Source of the DNA: Blastobasis lacticolella
Taxonomy: Eukaryota; Arthropoda; Insecta; Lepidoptera; Blastobasidae
Direction of reading: 5' to 3'
Assembly (NCBI GenBank): GCA_905147135.1
Contig: LR990049.1
Span: 11,735,428-11,799,427, forward strand
DNA length: 64,000 nucleotides
Shown here: positions 45,111 through 57,982 of the stretch, in pieces
Layout of the letters: each line of letters begins with the position of its first letter
How positions within the stretch are numbered: the stretch's first letter is position 1
The notes under the pieces: model-generated
What the model was told of the DNA's origin: nothing
Seen by the model: only the letters and a program-made list of their open reading frames with translations
The model's database searches: none
Position numbers and translations under genes: made by a program

Positions 45111-48001
45111 TCGCTTAAACAAGAACAAGTTTCCATTTTCTATCCATCCTCAAACTTCAGAGTAGAACCGTTCTAATGACAGAAGATAAAACATTACGCC
45201 ACCTCATTATTTTCCACACCCCTGAACAATCGCGGAGCTCGGCCATCAAGGAGTGCAGGCTCAAAATAAAAGGGGATGGCCGTTCTTCGATGTCGCAATT
45301 GTAAAAAGAAAGAGCGCGGGAGACAATTACAAAAACGGCAGGAACGCTGGAAGCAATCCAGCGGGCATGCTCTTAATTGGATGAGACCACTTCCTCTAAA
45401 CGACATCGTTGTCCGCCGCACGCGGCGCGGCGCGGCGGCTCTTGGCCCCGCCTTACGCCGGAGCTAGACTAGACTCACCTATCTGTCTAGATAATTGTTT
45501 GCGCGTAACTTACACCAAACCAGCACAACCAAACTAAAATTAGCGTCTACCGTAGGGTTGTTGCACCTTTTTACAAAAAGTTGTTCATTGATTTTTTCAA
45601 TTTGCATTTAAAATAGGTTGGTAGGTACTTGTTTTGCAGAAAGTATACTTAGATAATGTACTGTAAGTGACTGTCGCATCTTGTAGTTATTTTGCCATTA
45701 AAGAGACGTCAGTTAGCTATGAATATTTTTTCTGCTTCATAGCGCTCATTTTTTTGCAATGTCGACACTTTTAATGTTTCCTCGGCAGTGTAGCGTCGAA
45801 AGCAGCTACGAATATTTTGGTCACAGAAATAACGTTGACAGTTGAGGTTACGGCCTGTTTTGGACTGTACAAAGAAATAAGTATCCATATGAATAAACAT
45901 ATCCATATTACATAAAATCAAAGAAGAAAGAAAGGTACTTTCTAAGTTCACGAGCTTAAAATACTGAGTGAAACATAGATGCAGGCACACCAGCGTGTTT
46001 GTTCCCGTCCCGCTGAAAACGAATTTAAGAGCGATCGATATTGGCGCAATAAATAGAATCAGAATGCTAACGCGACGGAGGTATCTGTGTGGAGTGTTGT
46101 CATGTCACGCGACTGGGGCCATTGTTCTAGCGAACACAACAATGGCGGGCTGAGCTCGCCGGCTTTTTGCGCCCTCGTGAGCAATTGACCGGGCTGAGAG
46201 TTAATCAGTCCAAGGTAGCGGCGACGGCCAGAATACTGATCTAATAGCGTGCTTGCTTCGAGAATCGGCGGGTTCAATGTCAGAGCTCTGAAACAAAAGC
46301 GAAATAACATATATTTGGCGACGTGGAGGCCATGTTCGCTACACTTTTGCGGTGAAGGTGGTATTTAAAATGAAATTCTCGCCTATATAATTCAGCTATC
46401 TGCAAATTAGACGTCAACTCATATAAAGTTAACAGGCCGTGTTTAATAATACCTACATATTGTTTTAACCAACACAATATTGTTCTCATAACTCGTGAGA
46501 AAGTATCTTATAGTTTACTGAGGCCGACAATGGAGCTCCCATTCAAATCACTGTCAGAGTAGCTATTTGTTATACGATAATGGCCTCTACTTTCTTGTGT
46601 TGGTACGTGATGCAATCGTACTGGGGCTCGGGTCTGCACTATTATCTTCAATTTTTATCGTCATAATCGTTAAAGCCTTATAGCTACGTAGCAGTCTCAA
46701 AATGCCTCAGATAACCATTTAGGCATGTTGTACACAAATACTTAATATTACCCGTATTCGACGTGGCCATGTCCCGATTAATGAAATACAGATTCGAGAT
46801 ATGAGAAGTTTTTATTAAATATTTCACAACAGTCTGCTCGTGACATTACATCACGGCCTTTTGAAGCTTTTTATTCGTTAAGCTGTTACTTGTTTTGTTT
46901 TAAAATGTTCTGATACTTTCTAAAAGAACTCGCGAGGCATTTAATCCTCAACTTGTCTTCTTTGAAGAATATTAATGTGGGTAGTTAAATTAAAAGTATT
47001 TAGTCAGAAGGTCTTTCATTTCAGGTTCTTAAGCTTTGTTTGCGATATCATTATATTATAACAAACATTTTGAATTACATTTTCGTGTTGAATGGGTTTA
47101 CATCAGACGAACGTAGAGTTAGGAGCTTTCGCTCATATTATTTTGATGTGAACTTAGGGAGCGAAGATTCTAAGAATTCTTGGAACAATAACAGAAACAC
47201 GAGCGACCGCTTATTCTGTTTACACTAAGCGAATCAGTATTCTTAAGAGCATTCGCTCGCTTGGTGTAATCCCGTCGTTAGAAAATCTATTTCAATTATT
47301 TACAAAGAAATAAATATATTTAGAAGATAGTATTACTGATACTCAGGTGTCAGACATGATCACCTACCAGTAATAAACCAGAAATAATTATACGCCTATT
47401 ATAAATGATTGGAAACGTATCTTACATGTACCTACTTATATAATTTGTGCCTGTCTTGGTCCACAAACCCGTTTAAAATTCTGATCTTTACCACTTCAGT
47501 GTCGAAATTGTAATCGAACAACGATTTCCGAATGTCAATGCAGCCGTCGCAATCCTATCGATTCGTGGCAATCGCGATCGCTGTTATTATATTGCGATAA
47601 ACACCGACCATTGGATGTTTTTGCAAAAAGGAGTTAGGCTACAGATCACGAACCATTTTTCGATTAAACTGTAGCTTTTGCGTTAGATTTTTGGGGTAGA
47701 TAAAAGCTACCGTCAGCGAGTTCGTAGTTTAATATCTTTGTTTGAAAAGCATTCAAATGGTGGGTGCCGCAAATGTTAGCTGTAGCACTATAGCGATTCC
47801 ATGTATTTTTAAAAAACGAAGTGAAAGTATAGTTATGCGTCAACCAAATCCAAGGACTAGCCTTGTTGAGATTGCATCAGGTGGTAGGACTCTGTCAAGC
47901 CTGACCAGTTCGCTTGTGTGAGTACCACCGCCTTATCTATTTCTGCCGCCAAGCAACCGCCAAACGCCAAGTAAGGTATCCACCGAAATTACAGACTTGA
48001 G
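45111..48001. other. No gene seen
   Basis: Contains a paired Sox-like motif at 46118-46147 and a CpG-rich patch at about 45415-45465. Frames are short and unrecognised. Confidence 0.4.
46118..46147. promoter_or_regulatory. Paired Sox-like motifs
   Basis: GCCATTGTT and AACAATGGC are perfect inverted 9-mers separated by 11 bases (CTAGCGAACAC). ATTGTT/AACAAT is the HMG/Sox core. A chance match is possible. Confidence 0.25.
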
Positions 48002-48150
48002 GCATTTCATCTTAGTCCTCACAGTGACAACGTACCTGCGGTTCTGTATTTTTGTTCACTACAACCTAAATGTAGGAATAGGATTGGCGACAATTCCCAC
48101 TTATTATCATATGAGCTATCTGCTCGTTTGTCGCTGAGTAGTATAAAAAA
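48002..48150. repeat. Fragment of the CTTACCATCAGG element
   Basis: Matches 10165-10330 of the TIR element: ATTTCATCTTAGTCCTCACAG, CTACAACCTAAATGTA and GCTCGTTTGTCGCTGAGTAG. Confidence 0.65.
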
Positions 48151-50097
48151 AAGATTTGGTTTAAAATGGATTACAAAATTACACCCGAAATGTTGTATCA
48201 GTCGTACAAGAAATGAGTACATGGTAAAAACGTGCTCTGTAAACTCACAGTTCAGTTGTGTAGAGAAACTTTCAACAGACGTCTACATACCCAATAGGGT
48301 GCACGTTCAAGCGACCTAACTATTAAATCACAACTACTAAACTTATTCGTAGACTTTAGTTACTAGGCTGCAAAGTTCGGCCGTATGCCCAATCAATTCA
48401 ACTAAACTTTGAGGAGTTGGAGAAAAATTCTTTATATTGCCTACCCGAAGCCATACCCTTACTACGAGTACCTAGTGCTGTAGTATTATAACCTACTAAA
48501 GCTCGTCTTCTGTTTTAACGGTTTCAAACGGGCTTTGTGCCGTACTCATTGATGCATTTAGGCTTAAAAACTATGGTTGCATCCTAGGAAAGGCGGCAAA
48601 AAGCTAGTTTCTTTCGAAATCTCTCCGTAACTTGGACTTAGCAAAAATACAGAGCTACAATAGGTAATACTCTAATCGATATCATCGTGCACAAAGTGTC
48701 GATATAAGTTGTGGTCGTGTGGATACTAGCTGTTGTTTATCTAGTTGCTTAACGAAAAGAGATACGAACGTATAGAGTAGGTAAGAGACGTGAGTAATCG
48801 TTGCGAGATCCTGATTGGGTGACAAACGGATTTCTTAATTTAAAAGAGCACGTGATACTCGGAAACAAGTGACCGAATCAAGTGACAAGAGTGTCTGGAA
48901 AAGAATCGAACAGTCACCCACAGTCACCCAACTGCTCAACTGCCATTGTCATCAACGTACTTGTAAACTAAAATATCGGTCAAGTAAAGTGACACAATTA
49001 AAGCAATTGTTACGAATTGACACCAATCAATCGTAAAAGTTTTCAAGTGGGTCGATTGACTCAAAATACTTGTGATGCAAGAAAGTTATTGGGTAGGTGC
49101 CCACTTATTAGGCAATATTAATGGCACTTGTCTCATAATTGGGTGTAGTGTCTGATAGAGAAGTATATTAACGTACCATCTTTCAACAAACGATGGGTGT
49201 CGTACAATAATTAGGGTTGCCAAATCTATTATATAATATAGTGTAGTGATACTATATATTCGGTGTCAAGATGCTATATAAGTCTACCTCTACACAATGA
49301 TTGTACTTATATAGCTTCTAAGTTTAAGTTTAAATCTGTAAAATACACTCTTTCTTTAAATAAAAAGGTAGAACAGTTCCAACCCCTTCGACAAGGGTGT
49401 CATAGATACTGTAAAAAAATTGCTTAAAAGTATTAAATAAAGGATACTATAGTTTTTGGATGGACCGTACTATATTTTTGACACTGTAAATGGAAATCTC
49501 TTATATTCTACATGAAATTTTTCGACAACCCTAACAACAATGCAGCAATGTTACAACCATGCAAACCCAGTGCCTAAATAAGAGCTTAAGTTTTGGTTTG
49601 CGTTTAGGTACTATTGATAATATGTAATTTCAGTTGAAATGAAATGAAAAATTTTTTCACACCTACAAGTAAGTATTTCAATCTGTAATCGTTCGCGAGT
49701 ACCAAGATATACGTTGATAACATTGAATTGGAAAAAGCTGTGGCGTGAATAGAAGCCTACGCAGGTTCTAATTGAATATTCGGTGCTGTGACACTTGTTT
49801 GGCCTCCAGAGGCGAAGGCGATACTAATGCTATTGAGTGGTACAATCGAGGCTTACTTTGGTTTGCTGACCCAGTTGTATGATATATTCTACCATTGGAT
49901 AAGTATCTAAGTACTTAGTTTACGTTTCAATTTCACTCGAATCAGTGGAAAGTAGTGAACGTCATTATAGTAGTTACTTAGCTAAGTAGTTACGTCGTTT
50001 TTGTCCACGATTTCTTCTGCGCGGAGCTCGGTAAAAGGTAGGCTACCTATACCTCTCCATTCCGCAGCTACTGTACTTACAATAAAATTAGCCCCTG
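48151..50097. other. No gene seen apart from a TIR element
   Basis: Holds the TTAGGGTTG element at 49211-49534. CAGTCACCCA is directly repeated near 48910-48930. Confidence 0.4.
49211..49534. mobile_element. TIR element with TTAGGGTTG ends
   Basis: TTAGGGTTGCCAAA at left and TTTTTCGACAACCCTAA at right form imperfect terminal inverted repeats. About 324 bp, AT-rich, no frame. No clear target duplication was found. Confidence 0.6.
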
Positions 50098-50353
50098 CAT
50101 CATCATCACAGCCCATAACATTCCACTGCAGGACTTAAGGCCTCTCTCACGAAAGGAGAGGGTATTGCCATATTCTCCACGGTTGGCAGGCGGGTTGGAG
50201 ATCCCAGTGTTACAAATATTACAATGGAAAACGCTACTGCCCATTTTCCAGGCTACGAATACTCTTTGATCTTTTGCCACGAAAACAGTCGCCTTGTACG
50301 ACACCCACGAGTGTAAGGGGTTGGTGCTATTCTATTCTAACAGACACCACACA
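50098..50353 (-). mobile_element. GATG-tail SINE-like element
   Basis: Full-length-looking copy with CATCATCATCAC at left and ACACCACACAG at right. Part of a segment that is tandemly duplicated (second unit from 50529). Confidence 0.75.
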
Positions 50354-50528
50354 GTCACATAACGTTAACAAACAACTATGTAATGCATATTCGGCAGATG
50401 AACCCAGCGAAATTTATTGCAGTAACTCCAAGAAAACATTACGACAGTACATACGGCTGTCCGATATCACGCGCGTGATTGCGATACCGATGGCGCATCC
50501 GATTCTGATTGCGAATAACTAACCACTT

Positions 50529-50700
50529 CATCATCATCACAGCCCATAGCAGTCCACGAAAGGGAAGGTTATTGCCATAATCTGCTCATTTTCCAGCCTA
50601 CGAAGACTCTTAGATCTTTTGCCTCAAAAACGTTAGTCGCCTTGTACGACACCCACAAGTGTAAGGGGTTGATGCTATTCTACTCGGCCAGGCACCACGC
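50529..50700 (-). mobile_element. GATG-tail SINE-like element, internally deleted
   Basis: Duplicate of 50098-50353 that has lost the segment between the CATCAT tail region and the TTTTCCAGCCTACG block. Lies in the second unit of a local duplication. Confidence 0.7.
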
Positions 50701-50889
50701 AGGATGTTACCAAACAACTTTGTAATACATATTCAGCAGATGAACCCAGCGAAATTGATTGCGGTAACTATTCCAAGAAAATATTACAGACGATGGCAAC
50801 AATATTACGACAGCACATACGGCCGGTCGATATCACGCGCGTGATTGCGATACCGCATCCGTCTCTGATTGCGAATAACTAACCACTTA

Positions 50890-52606
50890 ACCCGCATCAT
50901 TTATTCTAATCTGCTCAGCAACCGCAGGCTGGAGGCGATAATAGATGTCTTGGACGTTTGCCTTAATCGTCAGTTTGGACGCATTAACCGTTGCGTTTTT
51001 TCTATATTGTAAGTATAAAATATTTTATTTCTCAAAGTTGTACAGGAGTACAAAACCGGGGAACCTGAAGCCTGCTCTAGGTTTATCCTGTATTGTAGGT
51101 CTCCAGGAATCCTTCGCATAGCTTATATAAAAGTTAGTACTTGAGGACGATCATCGTTCAAGATTTTTTTCGTGAACAGCTATGGAATAGGTAGCTACTA
51201 TATACGTACCTCAGAAGATACGATAACCTACAAATCTAATCCTCCTTAGGACGAGGCTCCCATTATTTTCCGTCCACGTGCTCAGACATTTCAAATACAA
51301 ATCTTATAACGCACGATTTTCTTTGTTACTTTTATAAAGACAAAATAGTCTACCCGTGAATATGTATGTATGTATGTAATCATCATTGTAATTAAAGTGA
51401 CTGAAACGGGAGAAAATCATGGACCAGCGACGCTGGTGCTCCAGCGAAGGTAAACACCCAGCGGAAGTAACGTCCCGAGAAAAGTGCTCTTACTGCACGA
51501 CAGGCCATGATGTCTAAGATGCTCAACAAGGTTGCCAGTGGCCACAATAGCACTGCACGAAGCGCCAAGACTCATTAGTCTTGGACCTTAAAAATGGACC
51601 TTATTTTATAAGCAATACATTCCACTTTGATTTGCTCTCACGCTTTTTGTTTCTGAAATGTGTAATAGGCGCATAAAGCGGTGGCAATACTAAAACATGT
51701 GGCCGATAGTTTTATGTCCATAAATCCAACAAAAGGCAAGAAAGTGCCTTCTACCGCAGAATATTAATATACTAATATAACTTCTACTCATGAACGAAAT
51801 ACAACTTCTCCTTTCGGTAAGTAACACATTGTACTTTATTATAATAAAAGTATTAACTTGTGAGCCTGTCTAGACTGTCAACTATTGTAACGAATCGTAC
51901 ACGAATGTGTAGCAGTTAATAGTTATTGACTTTGGCATCGATAAAAGTTGTTGAACTTGGACTGTAACCTCTACGAGTAGCTTGTAAACTGCCTACAAGC
52001 CAGCAGCGCAACGCTGGTCGAAATAAATTGTACCTATTTTATTTATTTATTTACCCTACAACAAATGAGCCAAATACATTTTCTAGTTAACCTTTTTAAC
52101 TTTGCTAGCGGGGTTAGGCTGAAATTTGAGCAGAATTTTGTATAAACTAAGAACTATTCAACTACAGAAAGCAAATCCGTGTCCACTAATTGGATAGGAT
52201 TCACTCTCGGGAGAAACAACCCTTTGCGAACTAATGGAGTTGATTTTTATTTCATAAAGCACTACCTTGTAGTTAAATAACAGATTTTATTTCAGTTGAT
52301 TTTAAAACACCATTATTTCACGATGAACTTGATAGTTAGTACTTGTATATTCTACAAAAAAATCGCGTAATCCACTTATTTCGAAGAAATCTAAACATTG
52401 CCGATTGCAGGTTTAAAATGAAGACTGGGAATTAGTTATTTATTCGGTATCTATTGTCTTCACCATGGAAAAAGAAAAACCAGGTCTTCACAACTAACAG
52501 ATATATACGTATTTTTTGGACAAATTCACGCCACAAATTACGCAAAACTAGTGGATGTTAGATAATTGATGCTTTAAACAGAAATTAAAACTCATCATTT
52601 AAATTC
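50890..52606. other. No gene seen
   Basis: A (TATG)n run at about 51360-51378 and otherwise unassigned AT-rich sequence. Confidence 0.4.
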
Positions 52607-52668
52607 TGCTCGTCCGGGAATCAAACCCGGGACCTCTGCATGGTTAACCAACTGAACCACTCAGGTCG
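52607..52668 (-). mobile_element. tRNA-like SINE head
   Basis: On the minus strand: GACCTGAGTGGTTCAGTTGG (A box TGGTTCAGTTGG), GCAGAGGTCC, and GGGTTTGATTCCCGG, a near-consensus B box. Same head as the copy at 18757-18965. The body beyond the head is not recognised. Confidence 0.6.
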
Positions 52669-52925
52669 ACAATATGTAATTAATAATGTAGAATTCGTCG
52701 GTGAAACATGTTATAAGCATCAAATCTTTGATATTTTGAAAAAGGTCAGGGCCTCGCTCATCCTTATCCTTAGCCGCAAACCTCTCTAAATACTACTCTG
52801 CCCATCCAATCCCATGTAGCAGTCACGAGGTGGGTTATAAAGTGGTTTAGAGGCGCTTTTACTCGTAAAGTGGAAATGTCAAGACACGAGCCAGCTGCCG
52901 AGGCCCGAGCCGCCGAGCCGCAGGG

Positions 52926-53353
52926 AGTGATGGGACTCGAATTAAAAATAAATATTCGAATCAATTCGAATCCGGCTAAAGTTCGAATCATGATTCGAAT
53001 TTACCCTTGATTCGAATTCGAATTCAATACAAATAGATATAAATAAATAAAAATACGTCTTTGAGCACTTAGATAGATCTAATTGTGAATTTACTATACT
53101 TCTAAAAACGTTTTACGAGAAAAAATTTGTTGAAAACGAAAAATACCTAAAGGAATCCCATCTGTAAATTTCATCTATAAGGTAAGTTTGCTGCGCAATG
53201 AACAATTCGAATCAAAGAAATTTATTCGAATCAGCTCGCGGATTCGAATCAGATCGTGGATTCGAATCAACTACATAAAATCTCATTCGAATCGAGTTTT
53301 GACCGTCATCATTCGAATCATTCTAATCGAATGTGGTTAGAGTCCCATCTCTA
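52926..53353. mobile_element. hAT-like MITE rich in TTCGAAT repeats
   Basis: CCGCAGGG occurs directly outside both ends (52918-52925 and 53354-53361), an exact 8-bp target duplication. Termini read AGTGATGGGACTC and, in reverse, TAGAGATGGGACTC. Inside, ATTCGAATC-type units recur about fifteen times. No transposase. Confidence 0.85.
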
Positions 53354-53985
53354 CCGCAGGGTCGCTGGGTCGCAGTTCGCGATGAATCTCCTGCCAACGC
53401 GCAGGTCACGTCCCGCAAAGTAGGACATCTCTATCAATTAATCGCAATTGCAGACAATATGTCCCACACCCGATTCAACGGGACATTTCAACCTCCAGAC
53501 AATGTCAAATATCCATAGAAATATCAATGAATGTAGTTATGTTGGAGAGAAAATTGATAGTTTTGTTTGAAATATGTCGTATTTATGTCTCTGCTAGCTT
53601 TGGTGCTTATCAAAAGTAATATCAATGTTGTTATTATAACACGTCCTTGACAATCAAGCCCAAAGGGCTACCACCCTGACATTTCAATTTGTAAATTCGT
53701 GTAATTAAAATGTAATGAAAACTGTAAATATTAAATTAATAACTTTCGTTAAATGTGTATTATTGAATTTCGATTAATTACATAAGCAGTTGGAATTGGA
53801 TCAGGGGCGGTATAAATGTTAATGATATTTGTATGGAATACATGCATTTGTGACGTGGAGCAATTTTAGTACATACCTGCCTGTTTCTGTTTTAGTTTGG
53901 TAGACTGTAGAACGTTTCATTATGGTTCCGTGATATCTACCGATAACTATTTTACTTAACAATTTATTTTCTATTGACAATTTTA

Positions 53986-54108
53986 ATGTTTATCTAATCC
54001 AACTCGGTTTCAATGTTTATCTAATCCAACGAAATATCTACTCATTATAACATATGGAATGTTTATCTAATCCAACGAAATATGTACTCAATATAACATA
54101 TGGAATTT
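53986..54108 (+). repeat. 46-52 bp tandem repeat
   Basis: About two and a half copies of AATGTTTATCTAATCCAACG followed by a variable ACTCATTATAACATATGG block. Confidence 0.85.
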
Positions 54109-54439
54109 TATATTCTAAAATATTTGATTATTTTTTCATTTATTACTTACCCATTACATGAAACTCAGTAAATTGATCTTCACCTTCACATTTGTACACG
54201 TAGTTTCACAGCCACTGGTTGGGGCAACCGTCCGCAAGTTGCCGACTCTCATAGTCGCCCACTTTCAATCACTGAACCGGTTCCAACAATGAGTTGGGAT
54301 TATTTAATGCTGAGTAGGTAGTATCACTGCCTGAATTAATATAATATAACCTGACAGAAAATGTCGGATATCTTCCGACCAAGTTTCCATAAAAGTAATC
54401 AAATATTATCTGAAGTACTAAACTGATTTTAATTAAACA

Positions 54440-54600
54440 AAGCTAAGAACCATCTCGATTAGTGTTTTTTAAATAGAAAAAATCGGTCAATCCGTTCGGG
54501 GCCTACAATGCCATAGACAGACACATAGACACACAAAGCCACATATACACAAGTCTAGCTTATGACACCCCTCTTTTTTCGTCGGGGGTTAAAATGATAT
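54440..54600. repeat. End of a common lepidopteran repeat
   Basis: AATCGGTCAATCCGTTCGGG, ACAGACACATAGACACAC, and CCCTCTTTTTTCGTCGGGGG are familiar landmarks of a widespread repeat whose other end carries the AACCGACTTCAAAA motif. Confidence 0.5.
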
Positions 54601-55030
54601 GTACAAATTTCTTGTTTAAAACCGATGCAAAAGTTAACAAGCTAGCATATTTTATTTACATAGCTACGAGTTTACCCCACTACTTATTCCCACACAGGCG
54701 ACCACACACAGGTCCGAGTTTTGACACTCAGGCGCGTTGGAACCCGCAACAGTAACCGGTAGGAAATATAGTGTTTCCTACCTCGCCCCTCAAAAAAACG
54801 GAGACAGCGCAAAGCAAAACAGGCATAGGTCAATGCCAGAAATCAGGCCTAGTTAGTCCTAAACTATACTATCAATGTGCTAATCATAACATAAAATACC
54901 TACGTTGCATGAATTTGTACAATAGCATCATCATCGTAGTATCAAATCAAAACTCACAATGGATTTACATCATACCTACCATAATCACGTCACAGATTTG
55001 TACGATATCTCGTACGTAGTTGTAGTACGA

Positions 55031-55326
55031 TCGGCCGATCGACTCACGCGCATCGGGCACCTTCGGCTTTACAAATGCGTAAAAATGAAAACAATCTGCC
55101 TTTCCCGCTCTGACTTGTTGGTATAAGCTGCCCCAGCAAGCGGGACTGCACAAATCACTGAACCAACGTAACGTACTGCGTTCGGCCCATGGACTCACGC
55201 GCATCGGGCACGTTCGGTAACCGTCGGCTTTACAAATGCGTAAAAAAGAAAACAATCTGCCTTTCCCGCTCTAACTTGTTGGTATAAGACGCCCCAGCAA
55301 GCGGGACTGCACAGATCACTGAACCA
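55031..55326. repeat. Tandem duplication, unit about 150 bp
   Basis: Unit 1 (55031-55165) and unit 2 (55182-55326) share GACTCACGCGCATCGGGCAC, GGCTTTACAAATGCGTAAAA, CAATCTGCCTTTCCCGCTCT and AGCAAGCGGGACTGCACA. Unit 2 has a 9-10 base insertion (GGTAACCGT). No gene recognised. Confidence 0.9.
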
Positions 55327-56457
55327 AAAAGGAACAGAAACGAGCGCCTGTCTTTCTCGGCGGCGACGGGTTAGGAAACCGGTTTTTGTGTTGTTGCTTT
55401 TTAGTCCTTTCCTTGTAGCGGATAAGCCTCTGATTTACTGAAATACCGGTAATGGCTAGAAACAAAATTGTTGTTGACATGATAAAAAACGGGGGCAACC
55501 ACAGAGGGCAACAATAAAAGGTAGAGTGATATATACTGAAAGCTCGATGCGTTTTTAAAACAATTTTTAAATGTTTTTAAACAATTTTGTTACTTAGTTT
55601 GTATTAGTTGTCGTAATTAGGTGTACGGCACTTACATCGAATTCTTATTTATAAATGATCGTAGTAGGTACCTACGGAAAGTTAGCTTGATTAGTTCAAA
55701 AGCTACTGACCGGATTTCGTTATGGTGAATACAACTCATTCGTGAAAACCCGAAAAAATCAGGTTAGTAGTTCGACAGATAACCGCAGAAAGAGAAAGAA
55801 GCCATTTTTGGGGACGTTCCTAATGGATCATCTAGATATTTAATGATGATGACGCTTGTTATGATATGTTATATATTCAAATTGTGCCACATTCTAAACA
55901 CTACCCGACCTGTGACATTGTTAAGGTTTGGTAGTTTCGATCTGCAAATTATAGCCAATCTAGCCAACCACAAAACCGCTACCCCATATCACCCTTTCAC
56001 TGGTACACTACCTAGACCACATGAACTGCCTACATTAAGATCTTGTATTTTGTTTTATGTTGGTTATATATAACCAACATAAAAGTAAACATAAGTATAC
56101 TCGCTGACACTAAAGCGATCAGAATCGAAAGCGCTATAAGCGCTAATCGAATGGGTTAGTTACTAGTTACTACCTTAGAAAAACAATTAGTCAATCCAAA
56201 CACTTAATTCCTTCATACTTTACCAGCAACGAGTAACAAACAAAAAGTGTTGCATAGATAATCGTGTAGTAACATCGCGGGGGGAGCGCGGGGTTAGCTC
56301 GCCGCCTGGAAGGAAACTGTTACGGTGCGGAAACGGCTCCGTCTCACCGCACATTTGAAATAAAATAGGATATAATAAACCCCTACTGTGCGTAAACGCA
56401 GGATTCCAATGCTCTAACGTTAAAAACGATTTTTTTTACTTTTTACATACCTACATA
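55327..56457. other. No gene seen
   Basis: TTCAAAAGCTACTGACCGGA and AACCCGAAAAAATCAGGTTAG (55695-55770) look like an old interspersed repeat. The perfect palindrome at 56053-56084 is listed separately. Confidence 0.4.
56053..56084. repeat. Perfect 32-bp palindrome
   Basis: TTTTATGTTGGTTATA and its complement adjoin with no spacer, centred between 56068 and 56069. Confidence 0.95.
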
Positions 56458-56700
56458 GCCGTGTGGTATCCGGCAGAGTAAAAAAGCACCAACCCCTCAC
56501 ACTCGTGGGTGTCGTACAAGGCGACTTATGTTTTCAAAGCAAAAGAACTGGACTCTCCGTAGGCTGAAAAATTATGAAAAGTTATGTTTATGACACTGCA
56601 ATCTCCAACCCGCCTGCTAAGCGTGGAGATTATGGCAATAACCTAACCGTTCGTGGAAGAGGCCCTAAGTCCTGCAGTGGATTGTTGATGATGATGATGA
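56458..56700 (+). mobile_element. GATG-tail SINE-like element
   Basis: Starts GCCGTGTGGTATCCGGCAG, contains GTGTCGTACAAGGCGACT, and ends with a GATGATGATGATGA tail. Confidence 0.75.
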
Positions 56701-57982
56701 CATCGCAGAAAGTCCACTACTGGACATATAGGTATATAGGCCTCCCCCAGGCCATCTTGCTTCAACTAGCTTATAAAACAATTGCATGGTCCTTCACATT
56801 AAGTATTCAGTTAGACTCATACAGCTCAAACAGCTCATAGTGGGTCGCCCAATACTGAAAACAGGTATTCATTTGGCTCAACCAAAGAAGTTCGCAGCAA
56901 TCGCAACTGTACACCTATCATTTCTTATAAATCTGTCACGTCGACAATGTCGACTCGATATTTGTCGACTCGGTTTTGTAGTATATTACAGTAACTTTCT
57001 GTACAATCTATGTTGGCTTTGCTGCAATGTAAATAAGCCAATTTGGTCAACCGGTCCGGTTAAAACCAACTCGGTCGTAGGATTCGGGTTCCAAACTTAA
57101 TGTAAACGTTCCATTATCCAGGAGCTATGATCATAGATGATACATATGCACATACTAACAAACATACAATGGCATCAAATACCTACGTAAAATAAGTCTT
57201 TTTACAATATGTAATAAAAATTATATTACCTACAGACATTTTAAAGACCTCACGCCTTTGTCTCCTATATGTTAAACTAGTGGAAACGGTGCGACTTCGT
57301 ACGCGTGGCGTCTAACACCTACCCTACCCCTACTCCTATCCTACATTTACTCTACACCTACTTTACCCCCTTTTACTACCCTTTTTATTCTTTTTTATAA
57401 ACTTATCTATTGACGAAAACCGCATTAAAATCCGTTGCGTAGTTTAAAAGATCTAACCGTATATAGATACATAGGGACAGACTTTGTTTTACACTATGTT
57501 TTGAGTATTTATTAATAAATGGACGTCTCCCAGAGATTCCTGGTTTTCTCAATAACATAATATGGCTTGAATTTTATCCATCTGGAATATTATAAAAAAA
57601 CAAGTTGATACTTTTTTTGCTCGTGGTCTAATTTGATATCGGAATCGGAGAATGAAAATTAATTTCCTCACATTTTCCTTCATATTCATTTCACAATGAG
57701 GAAGTTTCCAATTTTTTTTCAGCTGGATATTAAAATATGATTAAAATGAAACAAAACGGTGAATTTAAATATCTCAAAAAAAAAGTTATCGTGACGACAC
57801 TAGGCCGGCAGCCCACCCGCCACTATGGCGCTACTCATACACTCGTACTCTTGGTGACTGTGTCTTTGGAACCGCAAATGTTAGATACTTCAACTTTTGA
57901 CAGAGTATGTGTAACTACGTCTGCTAAAAGAACACATGATAATAAAAATAATTAAATCTAAAATTAATAAAAATAATAATCT
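56701..57982. other. No gene seen beyond a repeat end
   Basis: Three GTCGAC-containing units cluster at 56938-56972 (GTCGACAATGTCGACTCGAT). The repeat at 57285-57505 is listed separately. No coding signal. Confidence 0.4.
57285..57505. repeat. Probable LINE-derived repeat end
   Basis: AAAATCCGTTGCGTAGTTTA, TACATAGGGACAGA and ACTTTGTTTTACACTATG are typical of a common lepidopteran repeat. A C/T-rich stretch precedes it (CCTACCCTACCCCTACTCC). Confidence 0.45.

Larger units (their letters stand above)
50098..50889. repeat. Local tandem segmental duplication
   Basis: Unit 1 (50098-50528) and unit 2 (50529-50889) each hold a GATG-tail element followed by the same unrelated sequence: CAGATGAACCCAGCGAAATT, CGATATCACGCGCGTGATTG and TGATTGCGAATAACTAACCA. 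The duplication must postdate the element insertion. Confidence 0.85.

Noticed and set aside
44807..45165. Overlapping Arg/Ala/Pro-rich frames
   Set aside because: Several frames on both strands are open at once in a CpG-rich patch. This reflects composition rather than coding.
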